Made by a program: the position numbers and the translations under genes
Assembly: GCF_035083965.1 (NCBI RefSeq)
Contig: NC_089724.1
Location: forward strand, 10,782,910 to 10,846,909
Direction of reading: 5' to 3'
Length of the DNA stretch: 64,000 nt
Source: Branchiostoma lanceolatum
Taxonomy: Eukaryota; Chordata; Leptocardii; Amphioxiformes; Branchiostomatidae
Part shown: piece by piece, positions 38,375-52,370 of the stretch
Position numbering within the stretch: position 1 is the first letter of the stretch
Layout of the letters: every line of letters begins with the position of its first letter
The notes under the pieces: model-generated
Databases searched by the model: none
What the model was told of the DNA's origin: nothing
The model's input: the letters and a program-made list of their open reading frames with translations, nothing else

Positions 38375-38600
38375 GACGGGCGCTCGGGAAATGGCTTTTT
38401 GATCCAATTACACTTGATAAGGACCCCTACTCTTTTTGGTAAGTGCAACTTGCTGAAACATGGGACCCCATTTAACGGCCCATTTGAGGCTTGTACTCGA
38501 TTTCGCGTAACCAAAGTGGGGAAAAATCGTGTAAAGCGCCTTTCCAAAGGGCACAACACCCGGGCATGTCAGGTGATTGCACCCAGGACATCTTGGTTGT
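38375..38600 (+). repeat. Dispersed repeat, copy B counterpart of 20130
   Basis: Same 'ggacccctactcttttt...cctttccaaagggcacaac' order. Confidence 0.55.
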
Positions 38601-39103
38601 CGTATGCTTTTATGATATGCTGTCATAATGACTACTTGTCAACAGCAGTCTAACAATCATAATCTCGTGGGAAAAAATGACATCTGAGCTCTGCAATCAA
38701 CAGATGACTCAGCCAAAAAGGTCTATCAGTTTGGTAGATCAGAGCAAAACAATGTTCTTGTGACACTACCAAAATATCAGCCAGGTAATTTCATTTAGGC
38801 CACAGCAAGTAAATTTTATGGATGACATCCTCCACAGCCTCCAAAATTAATGAGATAGGGCGAAAAAAAAAAAAGGCGAGCCAAAAAAAAACAAGATTCC
38901 TGTGTTTCCAAATGTTGAGATCATAAGTCTTGTTAAACAAGAATTGAGGCGACGAAATATGATATCATGACCAACAGGTCTTTTAGTCCTGTACTCAACC
39001 AATGTATTAGTCCTGTATTCATTCATATATAATATAAAACCTCCTTGATTCAATAGTTAACATGTTCTTGTAGATGTGTATACATTTCAATAGACTAATT
39101 ACA

Positions 39104-39318
39104 ACAAATGCAGAAAAGAGCTTGTTGTACCATCATCTGAAGCAACTACACTGGGTATTCATATACGATGAAACACCTTGTGTATACAGCTCAATTAACT
39201 AGACCCCCCCCCCCATTATCTATATAATGTCCTTGCTAGAACAAATGCAGAAAACAGCTTTTATTATACCATCATGGGCAGGAACTACATTGGGTATTCA
39301 TATGCAATGAAACACCTT
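39104..39318 (+). repeat. Two direct copies of an 80-bp unit flanking a C-run hairpin
   Basis: 39104-39185 and 39240-39318 both run 'acaaatgcagaaaa...accatcat...tgggtattcatat...atgaaacacctt'. Between them is a degenerate palindrome at 39204-39235. Confidence 0.7.
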
Positions 39319-39603
39319 AGGCTTTCAACCTTTACGACATATTTGCCAATTTTTGGCATGTTGACCACCAATGAAATTTCTTGTTTTTTATTTCGAAATC
39401 AGGCGAAAATTAATGAGCGCGCTGATGTCATCCATAACAATTACAAATGTACTTGCTGTGGCCTTAGGTTGTGTCAATATTATTTTCCAGGTTAACCATT
39501 CTGATAGAAGTTATAACACACACAGTCACACTCACATACATGTAACACTTTTCAAACACACAATAAATCAACTTCAAACAGAAGTAGAAGGGTCTTTTCC
39601 CCA

Positions 39604-39609
39604 TTTATT
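39604..39609 (-). terminator. Poly(A) signal of RPS13
   Basis: AATAAA on the minus strand about 26 bases after the RPS13 stop codon. Confidence 0.7.
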
Positions 39610-39634
39610 TCAGGACATTTCTAGGAATGGGTGT

Positions 39635-44055
<4,421 letters not shown>

Positions 44056-44068
44056 GATGGCGGCTGGT

Positions 44069-44090
44069 AGAGAGAGAGGACGTCACGTGG
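44069..44090 (-). promoter_or_regulatory. RPS13 5' TOP-like tract with adjacent E-box
   Basis: On the minus strand a run TCCTCTCTCTCTACC lies 14-25 bases before the RPS13 ATG, the terminal oligopyrimidine signature expected at ribosomal protein start sites. Just upstream is GACGTCA overlapping CACGTG (44084-44089). The start site is inferred. Confidence 0.6.
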
Positions 44091-44212
44091 CCAGAATTTC
44101 CCACCCTGCTTTTCGGTTACAGTGAGCAGGACCTCGTGCGGAAGTTATGCAAAGTGCAGCACGAATGAAACGACCACATCGTTCTCTGAGTCTGACTGAA
44201 ATATTGAGTCGG

Positions 44213-44600
44213 TTGTAATCTCCATAAAAACTGGAGATATGATTTTGGGTGTGTCTGTGTGTGTGAGTCTGTCTGTCTGTGTATCTGTGTGTTTGTGTTT
44301 CCGGGCTTCTGTAGTCAGCATAACTCAAGAACCTCTTGATGGATTACAATGATATTTGGTATGTGGTCGGGTGTTGTGAAGCCGAAATTCAAGGTCGATT
44401 TTGGGCCCCCTCACCTGATATCTGACCTTAGTACTTAAACAAAACTTCCGTTTTTGTATCTTTTGACCTGGACGTGCTATGCATGGTCTTACTTTTTTGG
44501 TGGCAGATAGCTTGTGATGTAATAAAGAAGTGGTGTAGGTTCGGGCCCCCTAGAAGCTTGTAGGCGAACGCCTCGATGGCGTAACACGCCAGGTTTTGAT
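44213..44600 (+). repeat. Diverged interspersed repeat related to the Helitron-like interior
   Basis: Has 'cagcataactcaagaacctc', 'ttgatggattacaatgatat' and 'gggccccct', as in the interiors at 24295 and 58044. Starts with a small hairpin around 'atctccataaaaactggagat'. Borders uncertain. Confidence 0.45.
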
Positions 44601-45483
44601 GGGAGAAATGGAAACGAAAAGAAACAAGTGTCCTGTGATAGACCCAAAAACTATGAGCGCGAAGATTTTCTTTAACCGCACCTTGTATTTTGGGGATGGC
44701 CTGATCTTCAAACATTACTACTCATTCAAGCGTATATTGAAGACAGAAAGCGTTTTTTAATAGCTCCTTTTGACTGATGAAAATGTCCATGAAGCAGATA
44801 TAGAAGTCAGAACACTCCATTCTGAGTTATGGCCGTTATGGTGATTTCATAATTATCAAGTTAGGAGGGAGCGCACTCGGCGGTATCATTCCGATGATAT
44901 CGTTGTTGTTATTACCATGGTGTAACGTTATACTAACTCTACTCTTTATTTCGTTCTTTGTATGTGGCCTGAGTACAGCGCCACATTGTCAGTGTTTTTG
45001 TCTAAAATGCAATAAAGAAATGTTAGTGCCCGTATTATGAACATTTTTTGGATTCATTCACTTCAAATCATAAAAAAGATCAAATGGCGCATCCGAAAAT
45101 AATACGAACAAAATAACATTGGTTTAATCATCACTTTTTATCTATTTGTTTATTGTTTCGGAACGAACATGTCGTTAGATTAACAGCCAGGGTTGCCCAA
45201 CTAGCGAATGGCTGTATCAAAACACCCAATCTTCTGACTTATCAGACAAAACGTTCAACCTCAACTTCCTTTGGCACCCAGAAAATAGCCTCTTTGACAG
45301 GCTCTACAAGGCGGGCTTCTTGTGGCTTGTAACGTTCTTTTTTCTGATGGGATATCGGGACCGATTCTGGCCTAAAAAGAACGTGACAATAGAACTGATA
45401 TCACCATATGCATCATCTACTGGTTTCTGCATCTGCGCATGCAGTCGTTCAAACGTCCTGCAGCTGTTTTCAGTCTTCAAGGA

Positions 45484-45683
45484 GCCTCCATAGCAGTCTC
45501 TAACCGGCCTTTTTGGGGGGCTATTGTATTAATATACTTTTTGCAGCCAACCCGTAACCATCAGCCACCCTGTAAGAATCTTGCCGGCAAAATGGTTACA
45601 GGGTGGCTGATGGTTACGGGCTGGCTACAAAAAGTGTATTATTTAGCCCCTCAAATAGGCCGGTTAGAGCCTGCTATGGAGGC
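45484..45683. repeat. 200-bp imperfect hairpin
   Basis: Arms of about 88 bases ('gcctccatagcag...' and '...ctgctatggaggc'; inner 'accatcagccaccctgtaa' with its complement) around about 20 bases. Outer flanks CCTGCA/TGCAGG also pair. Noncoding fold-back element. Confidence 0.85.
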
Positions 45684-45841
45684 TATTATAAATGCAGGCC
45701 CTCTTCAAGACCATCAATCAGAAAAAACACATTAATCACAATTCTTCTTCTACTCTCTTTGTTCTTCATTAGTGTGATCCCTATTTCAAAATTGCAAGTC
45801 TGATTGCACGATAGAGCTTGTTTTACACATCATACGTTCTC

Positions 45842-45842
<1 letters not shown>

Positions 45843-45881
<39 letters not shown>
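45843..45881 (+). repeat. (TCA)13 microsatellite
   Basis: Thirteen uninterrupted TCA units. Confidence 0.95.
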
Positions 45882-45918
45882 CTTAGTTACCCCCAGATGA
45901 CCCCGCGAGGGGCAAAGT

Positions 45919-45933
45919 GGGGGGGGGGGGGGG
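45919..45933 (+). repeat. Poly-G run
   Basis: Fifteen G in a row, a likely assembly-sensitive spot. Confidence 0.9.
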
Positions 45934-46106
45934 TCCCAGGCTAAGGCGGGCAGACCTCCAGCCTGGCACGGTAAGACTCAACGGTGGGAGCCGTCACAAC
46001 CGTGCCGTATAGATACGAAAATGTCAAGTTTAGGTGCAGTTAAAAACATTCCGCCAGGTGACGCCTTATCGCCTATCAACTCTCACCCGTCGAACGTTTG
46101 AGCGGA

Positions 46107-46269
46107 CCAATCATAACAGGCGATGAGATCACGTGACCCATCTGTCTCCTCTTCACAATCGAGAGACAGGAGACTACTGTAACATGCAACTGGTCAGCAT
46201 TTCTCCTACATTTTGTATCATTTCAAAAGTTCTACAGCAAGTCAGTCAAGTACAGAGACACAATAAGGT
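46107..46269 (+). promoter_or_regulatory. Promoter-like stretch followed by a strong splice donor
   Basis: CCAAT at 46107, palindromic TCACGTGA at 46129, then a GC-balanced stretch ending AATAAG-GTAAGC (donor GT at 46268). No frame. It could be a noncoding first exon for FAR-c, 6 kb downstream; this is inference. Confidence 0.3.
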
Positions 46270-46926
46270 AAGCGGGATGTCATGTTGTGTAAAGTTGTGA
46301 AAATCAAGTTTTTACGGGGACGAATTTTTGGCACATTCGTTCCTGTGGCAGAAGTTGACAGACCGGCCGGTGGCTTTTACCGCGCGGTGGTCAGTATTCG
46401 GTTATATAGACAGGCCGGACTACGACCCTAGACCACAAAGTATCTTCCTAAGATCTAAACAGCGTTTATTTTGCGGCTTTCTGTGTTATTTTAGTGTTGA
46501 GGCAGCAGTACTGTAGATGGGAACCGGCATACGTGTAGATAAGGCACGCCCCCCTCCCACGTAACCCACATGGCCTGTTGTGCAGGGCGTGGCCATATAA
46601 TTTTATGTTTGCCATAAATTATTTTTGGTGTTCTCGTTTTCCTTTAATGTCTTTAATAGTGGCTTTCATCATTGCATAGGTCACTTCTATTCGACTTGTA
46701 CTGTGGCGTTGTACACTTTTACTATTAAAACCAGAAAGCTTCTAAAAAGGTTACAGCAGAAATGAATTATTTTTTGTGGTGCATGTAATAAAATCCTGAC
46801 GGTAAAGACTAAATTAAACATAGCATAACTTAAGTTAAGTTACCTTCCTAATATTAACTGTAAGAGATGAGAATGTGCAAAATACATCTGCACCCATTGA
46901 ATGCTTGTAATCAATACACTTGATTA

Positions 46927-47187
46927 CCTTCGCCGAGAAGGTTATGCAGAGGGCAGCGTTTGTCTGTTTGTTTGTTTGTAGTGGCACAGGATTCAACATC
47001 GTTGAATCAAATTATGCTAATAAGGGCCTCCTTTGCATAATTGATGATAAATTTGTTTTAAGACAATCAACTGGTATGATTTAAGACAATCAACTGGTAT
47101 GATTTATGATTGATGAGAAACACTCCTAATACGTCAGTCATAAAGGTTAAAATCATTTGGCGAAGGTATGAGGTCGTGGAACTCTAG
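46927..47187 (+). mobile_element. Short Helitron-like copy (261 bp)
   Basis: Starts CCTTCGCCGAGAAGG after A and ends GTGGAACTCTAG before T, as at 24295-25775. Contains an imperfect direct repeat ('aagacaatcaactggtatga' twice). Confidence 0.65.
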
Positions 47188-47339
47188 TTTGAAAATGAGA
47201 ATATATACTCAAAGAACGGGATCGGCCGTTCGATGTTCAAATCCCCTTTGCTATCAAGTTCTGCTTTACTGCTGTTGGTTCTCTTCATCCCCACTGCAAA
47301 TCTGCTTATCCCCTGACCTTCTGCTTTGCCCCCAATGGC

Positions 47340-47537
47340 TACTCTCCAAGCAGAGCATGGGTTTCGGCTGGTTTTTGACGTGTTTTTAGGCGTTTTTGTC
47401 GGGCTTTCTACTTTGTCATCTTTTTTTTGTCTCTCCAACCCAAGAGACAAAAAAAAGATGACAAAGTAGAAAGCCCGACATAAAAGCCTAAAAACACGTC
47501 AAAAACCAGCCGAAACCCATGCTCTGCTTGGAGAGTA
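47340..47537. mobile_element. 198-bp fold-back element with 9-bp target duplication
   Basis: Arms of about 90 bases pair almost fully around a few bases at 'caaccca'; ends TACTCTCC / GGAGAGTA. CCCAATGGC flanks both sides (47331-47339, 47538-47546). A 9-bp duplication is the Mutator-like hallmark. Noncoding. Confidence 0.85.
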
Positions 47538-48907
47538 CCCAATGGCCCCCGTTACCCAGCGCTGCTCATATTTGAAGATGGTAACAATTTATTGATTCAT
47601 TTATTTACAATAATGGTTGTGCTATGAAGTCTTAAGTAGCCAGAGCTCTGGTACACATTTTACCACCTTTCTGCCAAGTGGTGTTGTACAAATCCTTTTC
47701 GGTCTGGAGATTACCTGAAATGTGTGCGTGCCATCACAAGATGAAACTTTTGGGTAGATTTTGACGAGATAGATTTAGTTTTTAAGTAAACTCTGATTCC
47801 CATAGAGCGCCAATTGAGATTTGTCAACTTGTCAGGATCACGATGATACCTTTGATTAATGACAGCCTGATCTGACCGATAATGACTGTAGGAAATGATT
47901 TCTTTGGTGTCCTATCTAATAGTATTTTTTTCAGTTTTTGCCTCATTTCAGCGCGTCGCAAGCAGTGCATAGTCGCTTTCTTGAATTTATGAAAACCAAA
48001 ACACTTTCAAGTGAGGAAGGCTTTGTGATATGTAGAAAGACACGCCACATGGAAAGGTTACCTGAAGTCAGTTCTGGCACATGTGCACCAAACCTGAAGC
48101 CAGTCCAGGCATGAGGACAGCTAGTACACGAAAAACTAGATCACTTTGGGATCAGCTCAGTCCCTAAGCAATAGACGGCCACTCACGACACACTGTGATG
48201 TCCAGACTGGGAAGGAATTATACATCGCTAAAAAAGGTGGTCCAGAATGTGTACAGGATCGAGCTCCGTCTACATAAGATTTCATGGCACAAGCGTTATT
48301 GTTACTTTCTACACAATTTTCGTGTCGACTATATATGAGAAGAGCTATCTGCAGGCTCACAGCCTCATACAATACAAGAGTCACACTAAACTGACCGTAA
48401 GATTACATAAATGTAAAAATGTCAGACCGGGCAAAGTACAACCATACTTTCATAATAAAACACAATGTGCAACAGTAGCCGGGAACTATGAAGATCAAAT
48501 GGTCCTTGGGTACTTGGATTGGCAAAGACTGTGCTTATAAAAGTTATATAGGTCACAGCAAAGTATACATATGTCATGTCAAGTTAGTCATCGTAGGTCA
48601 CCAAGGATAAAGGTCACACAGAATGAAGGGTGACACAAATGCGGCAATGTGTACACTGTCGCCAGGAAACCAGTAAACAAACATGATCAGATTTCTCTAC
48701 CAGTTCTCTGGTTGGCTTAGCATGAAACTATGTCACGTACACTGTATGTCATACAATAGGTGGAGCTGGGAAGGAGTGGCTACTGTAATACCACACCTAC
48801 ATCCCTTGTTGAACTCACAATTTGTGCTTGTTTTGAAACTACCTCAGTCACAGTGGTTTTATATGGGACATTGAATTTTGATAGAAGACTTTAGGATTTA
48901 CCATATA

Positions 48908-50241
48908 CAGTCAAACCTGCCCAAGGCGACCACCCGGCGGACCGAGCAAAAACGGTCGCGATGGACAGGTGGTCGCCATGAAGAGGATTCCACTCACATG
49001 TTTCCAGGGCGAGGTTTTCAAATACAGTACGTAAATGGATGGAAAATTATGTGAATTTAGACAGCATGACCCCCACCAGGTTCAATTCTTATTGACAGAA
49101 AGATCCTACAAAAATTACATTTTCAGTTATCGTTGTAATAATTGTATACCGCTACATCGTGTACAAATTTTCGTCATAATTTTGTGTACAAAACAATGCT
49201 TGCCTCGATGGTCTCGCAGCGCCTTCCCGCATTCACACGTTACATTGAATAGTACACACACACATACACATCATCGAAGTTTTAAGGCCTAAGACAAATC
49301 CCTAGAAAACACCTGCTGGCCCCAGCCTTTTTTGGGGCGCCGACCACTGGATAAAAGGGTCAAAAAGTTTTCGATCTGACAACTAAAGATGAAAACGGAA
49401 CGGTGTGATTTCGTCGCGCCGCGCCGCCAAGCTCTGTGCGACCGCATCGAAAGGTTTGAGTTAGTGCAGCAGAACGCACAGCGTCCAATAAAGGTTTGTG
49501 AGATTCATGGAAATAAGAATATTAATTTTCATCAATAACTATAGTATTCGCAAATGTTCATACACAAAAGCATCGTGTTTTAGAAAGGTCAGCGGTACGC
49601 CAAATCCGGGCCACGCCAAATCCAAGATGGCGTCGGGACCAAGGAACAACATTTCTCGCCCGATGTTTTGCCCGCCGCGATGTCATTTTTCGGCGGAATT
49701 TAGTAAGACATAGACACATTTTTGTTGAAAATGCAAGAAATAGATAATAATTTCTGTGAAATCTGACTTTTTGACGCCATGCACTACGTATTCGTTTTGA
49801 AAATTGAGTTTAAACCGAACTGAGTTTTTCGGTAAACGATAGGCACAACAACATCACAAACATTTGTCTTTACAATTTGTTTATGAAGGGGGAACGTTTA
49901 ATTAAAACACTTCATGGAGGAATCGATGCTATAACATTGCTATTCCATATATTTTTGTCCTTATTTTTGTCCTTCAAAGTCTTGAAAACATTTCCGTGAA
50001 ATCCGACAACAAAATGATCAGATGTCACCACTCGCTTGAACATTAGGCGGCCGCCATGGGCAGGGATTGTGCTCTGTGCGGTCCCAATTCGTGGCGGTCG
50101 CGGTCGCGTTGGACAGGAGGTCGCCTTGGGCAGGCAGCTTAATGCTTGTGCCTATGGGGAAAATTTTCGGGACCGAGAAAAAGCGGTCGCCATGGCCAGG
50201 TGGTCGCGTTGAAAAGGTGGTCGCCTAGGCAGGTTTGACTG
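48908..50241. mobile_element. Complete pogo-like MITE (1.33 kb)
   Basis: CAGTCAAACCTGCCCAAGGC at the left and its close complement ending AGGTTTGACTG at the right, TA on both sides. Terminal 'ggtcgcc' words repeat inward. A truncated relative is at 20571. No transposase frame. Confidence 0.82.
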
Positions 50242-52127
50242 TATGCCAACTAATTCATGCTACTGACTGACAGCAGTATTTAGACAAATGACTTGAATAT
50301 CTACCTATAATCCAGTACAAGAGCCTGATGAAGAGTTTTAGTTATAGTTTATCGGTGTCAGTTGCTATCAACCTGCATAATCACCATTCTATATATAATT
50401 TATAGCACTACGTACATCTTGGAAGTCAAGAAATACCATTATCTAATTCTAAATACTGAATCTGAGTTAGCATGTCTGAATATTTGTATAGTTATGATAA
50501 GGTCACTCATGATTGAAATTGGTACATTCACCGCACAAGTCCCTAACCTTTAGGATATTTCATATGTCTACCCTCCCTTTTGTAGTCAAATTCTAGAATA
50601 TTCTATTGCATTGGGCATTGCATCATTAGACACATTGTGTGAGCCCAAGGTTCACGACAGGGCCACCAGACGGAATTTGCCTTTAAGCAGTTCAAACAGG
50701 TTGGGTTACTAGGTTTTGTCTGATAATATATATGTCTGAAGAAATGTATGCATATGCCTGGTAATTTCAAAGTGATGTTGTGGTTAAATGTTGTTTGTAG
50801 TCTGGTTGTTTTCTAGCTCAGTATACAAGTGAACTGATGTCTGTGTGGTAAGTAATAATGCATGGGCTACAGCCATGGCCCCATGTAGACAGAAGGTGAC
50901 CCAGAAAAAGCAGAAGCATGTCAGATATTTAGGCACCAGTTGTAGCTGTTCCTTTATGTCTTTCAATACAGCATGTTGTCTATAAAATCATACAGGACAG
51001 AAGCTTGTGACTATGAATCAGAAGTAATATGCTGGTTAGCTGCTGAGCGAGACAATCAGTAACAGCATAAATCTACAGTCACAAGTTGTCAGGCAGCTTG
51101 TAAGTAGGGTAAGGGTAAGTGGCCAACCTCAGAGGACAAAGCATAGTGCTTTTTTTGTTAACTAGAAGTGCAATACATGGCTCTGCCACGACTCGCATAA
51201 TTAGCCAAGCACACTAGGTCACCGACCCCTACTCTTCTCGATAAATGTGTTGGCTTTTAAGTACATATTTGTATATGCTATAGACAATATGTTGCTTATG
51301 GATGTTTGATCCTACTAAAACTAAAAGCATTCCCCGAGGAGTGTGTTGCTTTGACAAAACATATATCATAGCACCTGTTCCATATGTTTGTCAAAAAATA
51401 GGATAGCCATTTATGTCAGACTAGATTTTCAGCAATGTAGCATTTTACACTATGATGTGTTCATCAACTTGAGATAGAAACATTGTATTCAACGTGGGTA
51501 AGGCATTCCTGCTTTAAAGGCATCCAGAGCATTTTATGAGGCTTGAAACTTGAATGAAAAACTCAACTTTCTTGTCATTCCTACACATAGTAAGTTGCAA
51601 TAACACTATACCATTACATATCAAAATTGAATGAGCAAAGATACGATGTCATTGTGTGGTGAGTACTGATAGAAAATCCAAGCCCTAATAGACTGATCCT
51701 GACTGTCCATCACAATTAGCGGTTTGACCAATGAGAGAGTGACTGCATGTCCGTCAAATATTTGCTTTTTTATGTTTTAAATTTGCATTTCTACGTTTTG
51801 ACAGAGGTGGACGGGGCTATGGTATCTACAGTATTTACAGTAGGCGCGTTAAACTAAAAGATTACCATGTAGATTATTTTTGTGCCTTTTTGCGCACTGT
51901 TGAAAAGAAATCCGAACGCAAATGTGGAAAACAGTGGCATTAATTGTCAATTTCATAAAGATTACAGCCACTAGAATATTTCTAGTTTTCAAGCCTCATA
52001 AAACGCTCTGGTTACCTTTAAATCAATTTATTCCCATGTGTCTGTTTTTGTTCTGTAGAGAGGCTGGCCATGACAAGATGACATCAGTGTCCTTCCCAAC
52101 ATCATAAATCATTCGTCACACCAGAGC

Positions 52128-52193
52128 CACCTGTAAGGACACCTGTTACAACACCTGTTACAACACCTGTTACTACACCTGTCAGGACACCTG
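52128..52193 (+). promoter_or_regulatory. Six CACCTG E-boxes at exact 12-base spacing upstream of FAR-c
   Basis: CACCTG starts at 52128, 52140, 52152, 52164, 52176 and 52188, in a minisatellite with unit near ACACCTGTTACA, about 180-240 bases before the FAR-c ATG. Functional role unproven. Confidence 0.6.
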
Positions 52194-52370
52194 TCGACAA
52201 AAGGAAACTTGAACTTGCCGACAATCGTGTGCAGTAAACATAACCTTCAAAGGAATATTTTTATAAACATCTATTGATAGATATATAAATATCTAAGAAA
52301 GAGTCTATAGAATTAATGATAATTTCACTGACAAGTGAAGGAAATAGTATAATCAAATAAGACAATCAAA

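Larger units (their letters stand above)
21696..38800 (+). repeat. Segmental duplication, copy B (contains FAR-b)
   Basis: Partner of 10902-20570. It is about 17.1 kb against 9.7 kb in A, and the excess is accounted for by the insertions listed separately at 22353, 24295, 29589, 31331, 31613, 34097 and 35487. Confidence 0.9.
44601..52370. other. Gene-poor interval upstream of FAR-c
   Basis: No convincing coding exon on either strand. It holds the hairpin at 45484, microsatellites at 45843-45933, a promoter-like stretch near 46107, a short Helitron-like copy at 46927, the 47340 fold-back, the MITE at 48908 and the E-box array at 52128. The rest looks like unique AT-rich sequence. Short open frames here have no recognisable domains. 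Confidence 0.5.

Noticed and set aside
44083-44328. Minus frame rich in THRHTDRQT
   Set aside because: A translated (TG)-rich simple stretch within an interspersed repeat.
47210-47260. tRNA-like 'gttcaaatcccc' B-box word
   Set aside because: No matching A-box or acceptor stem within tRNA distance.
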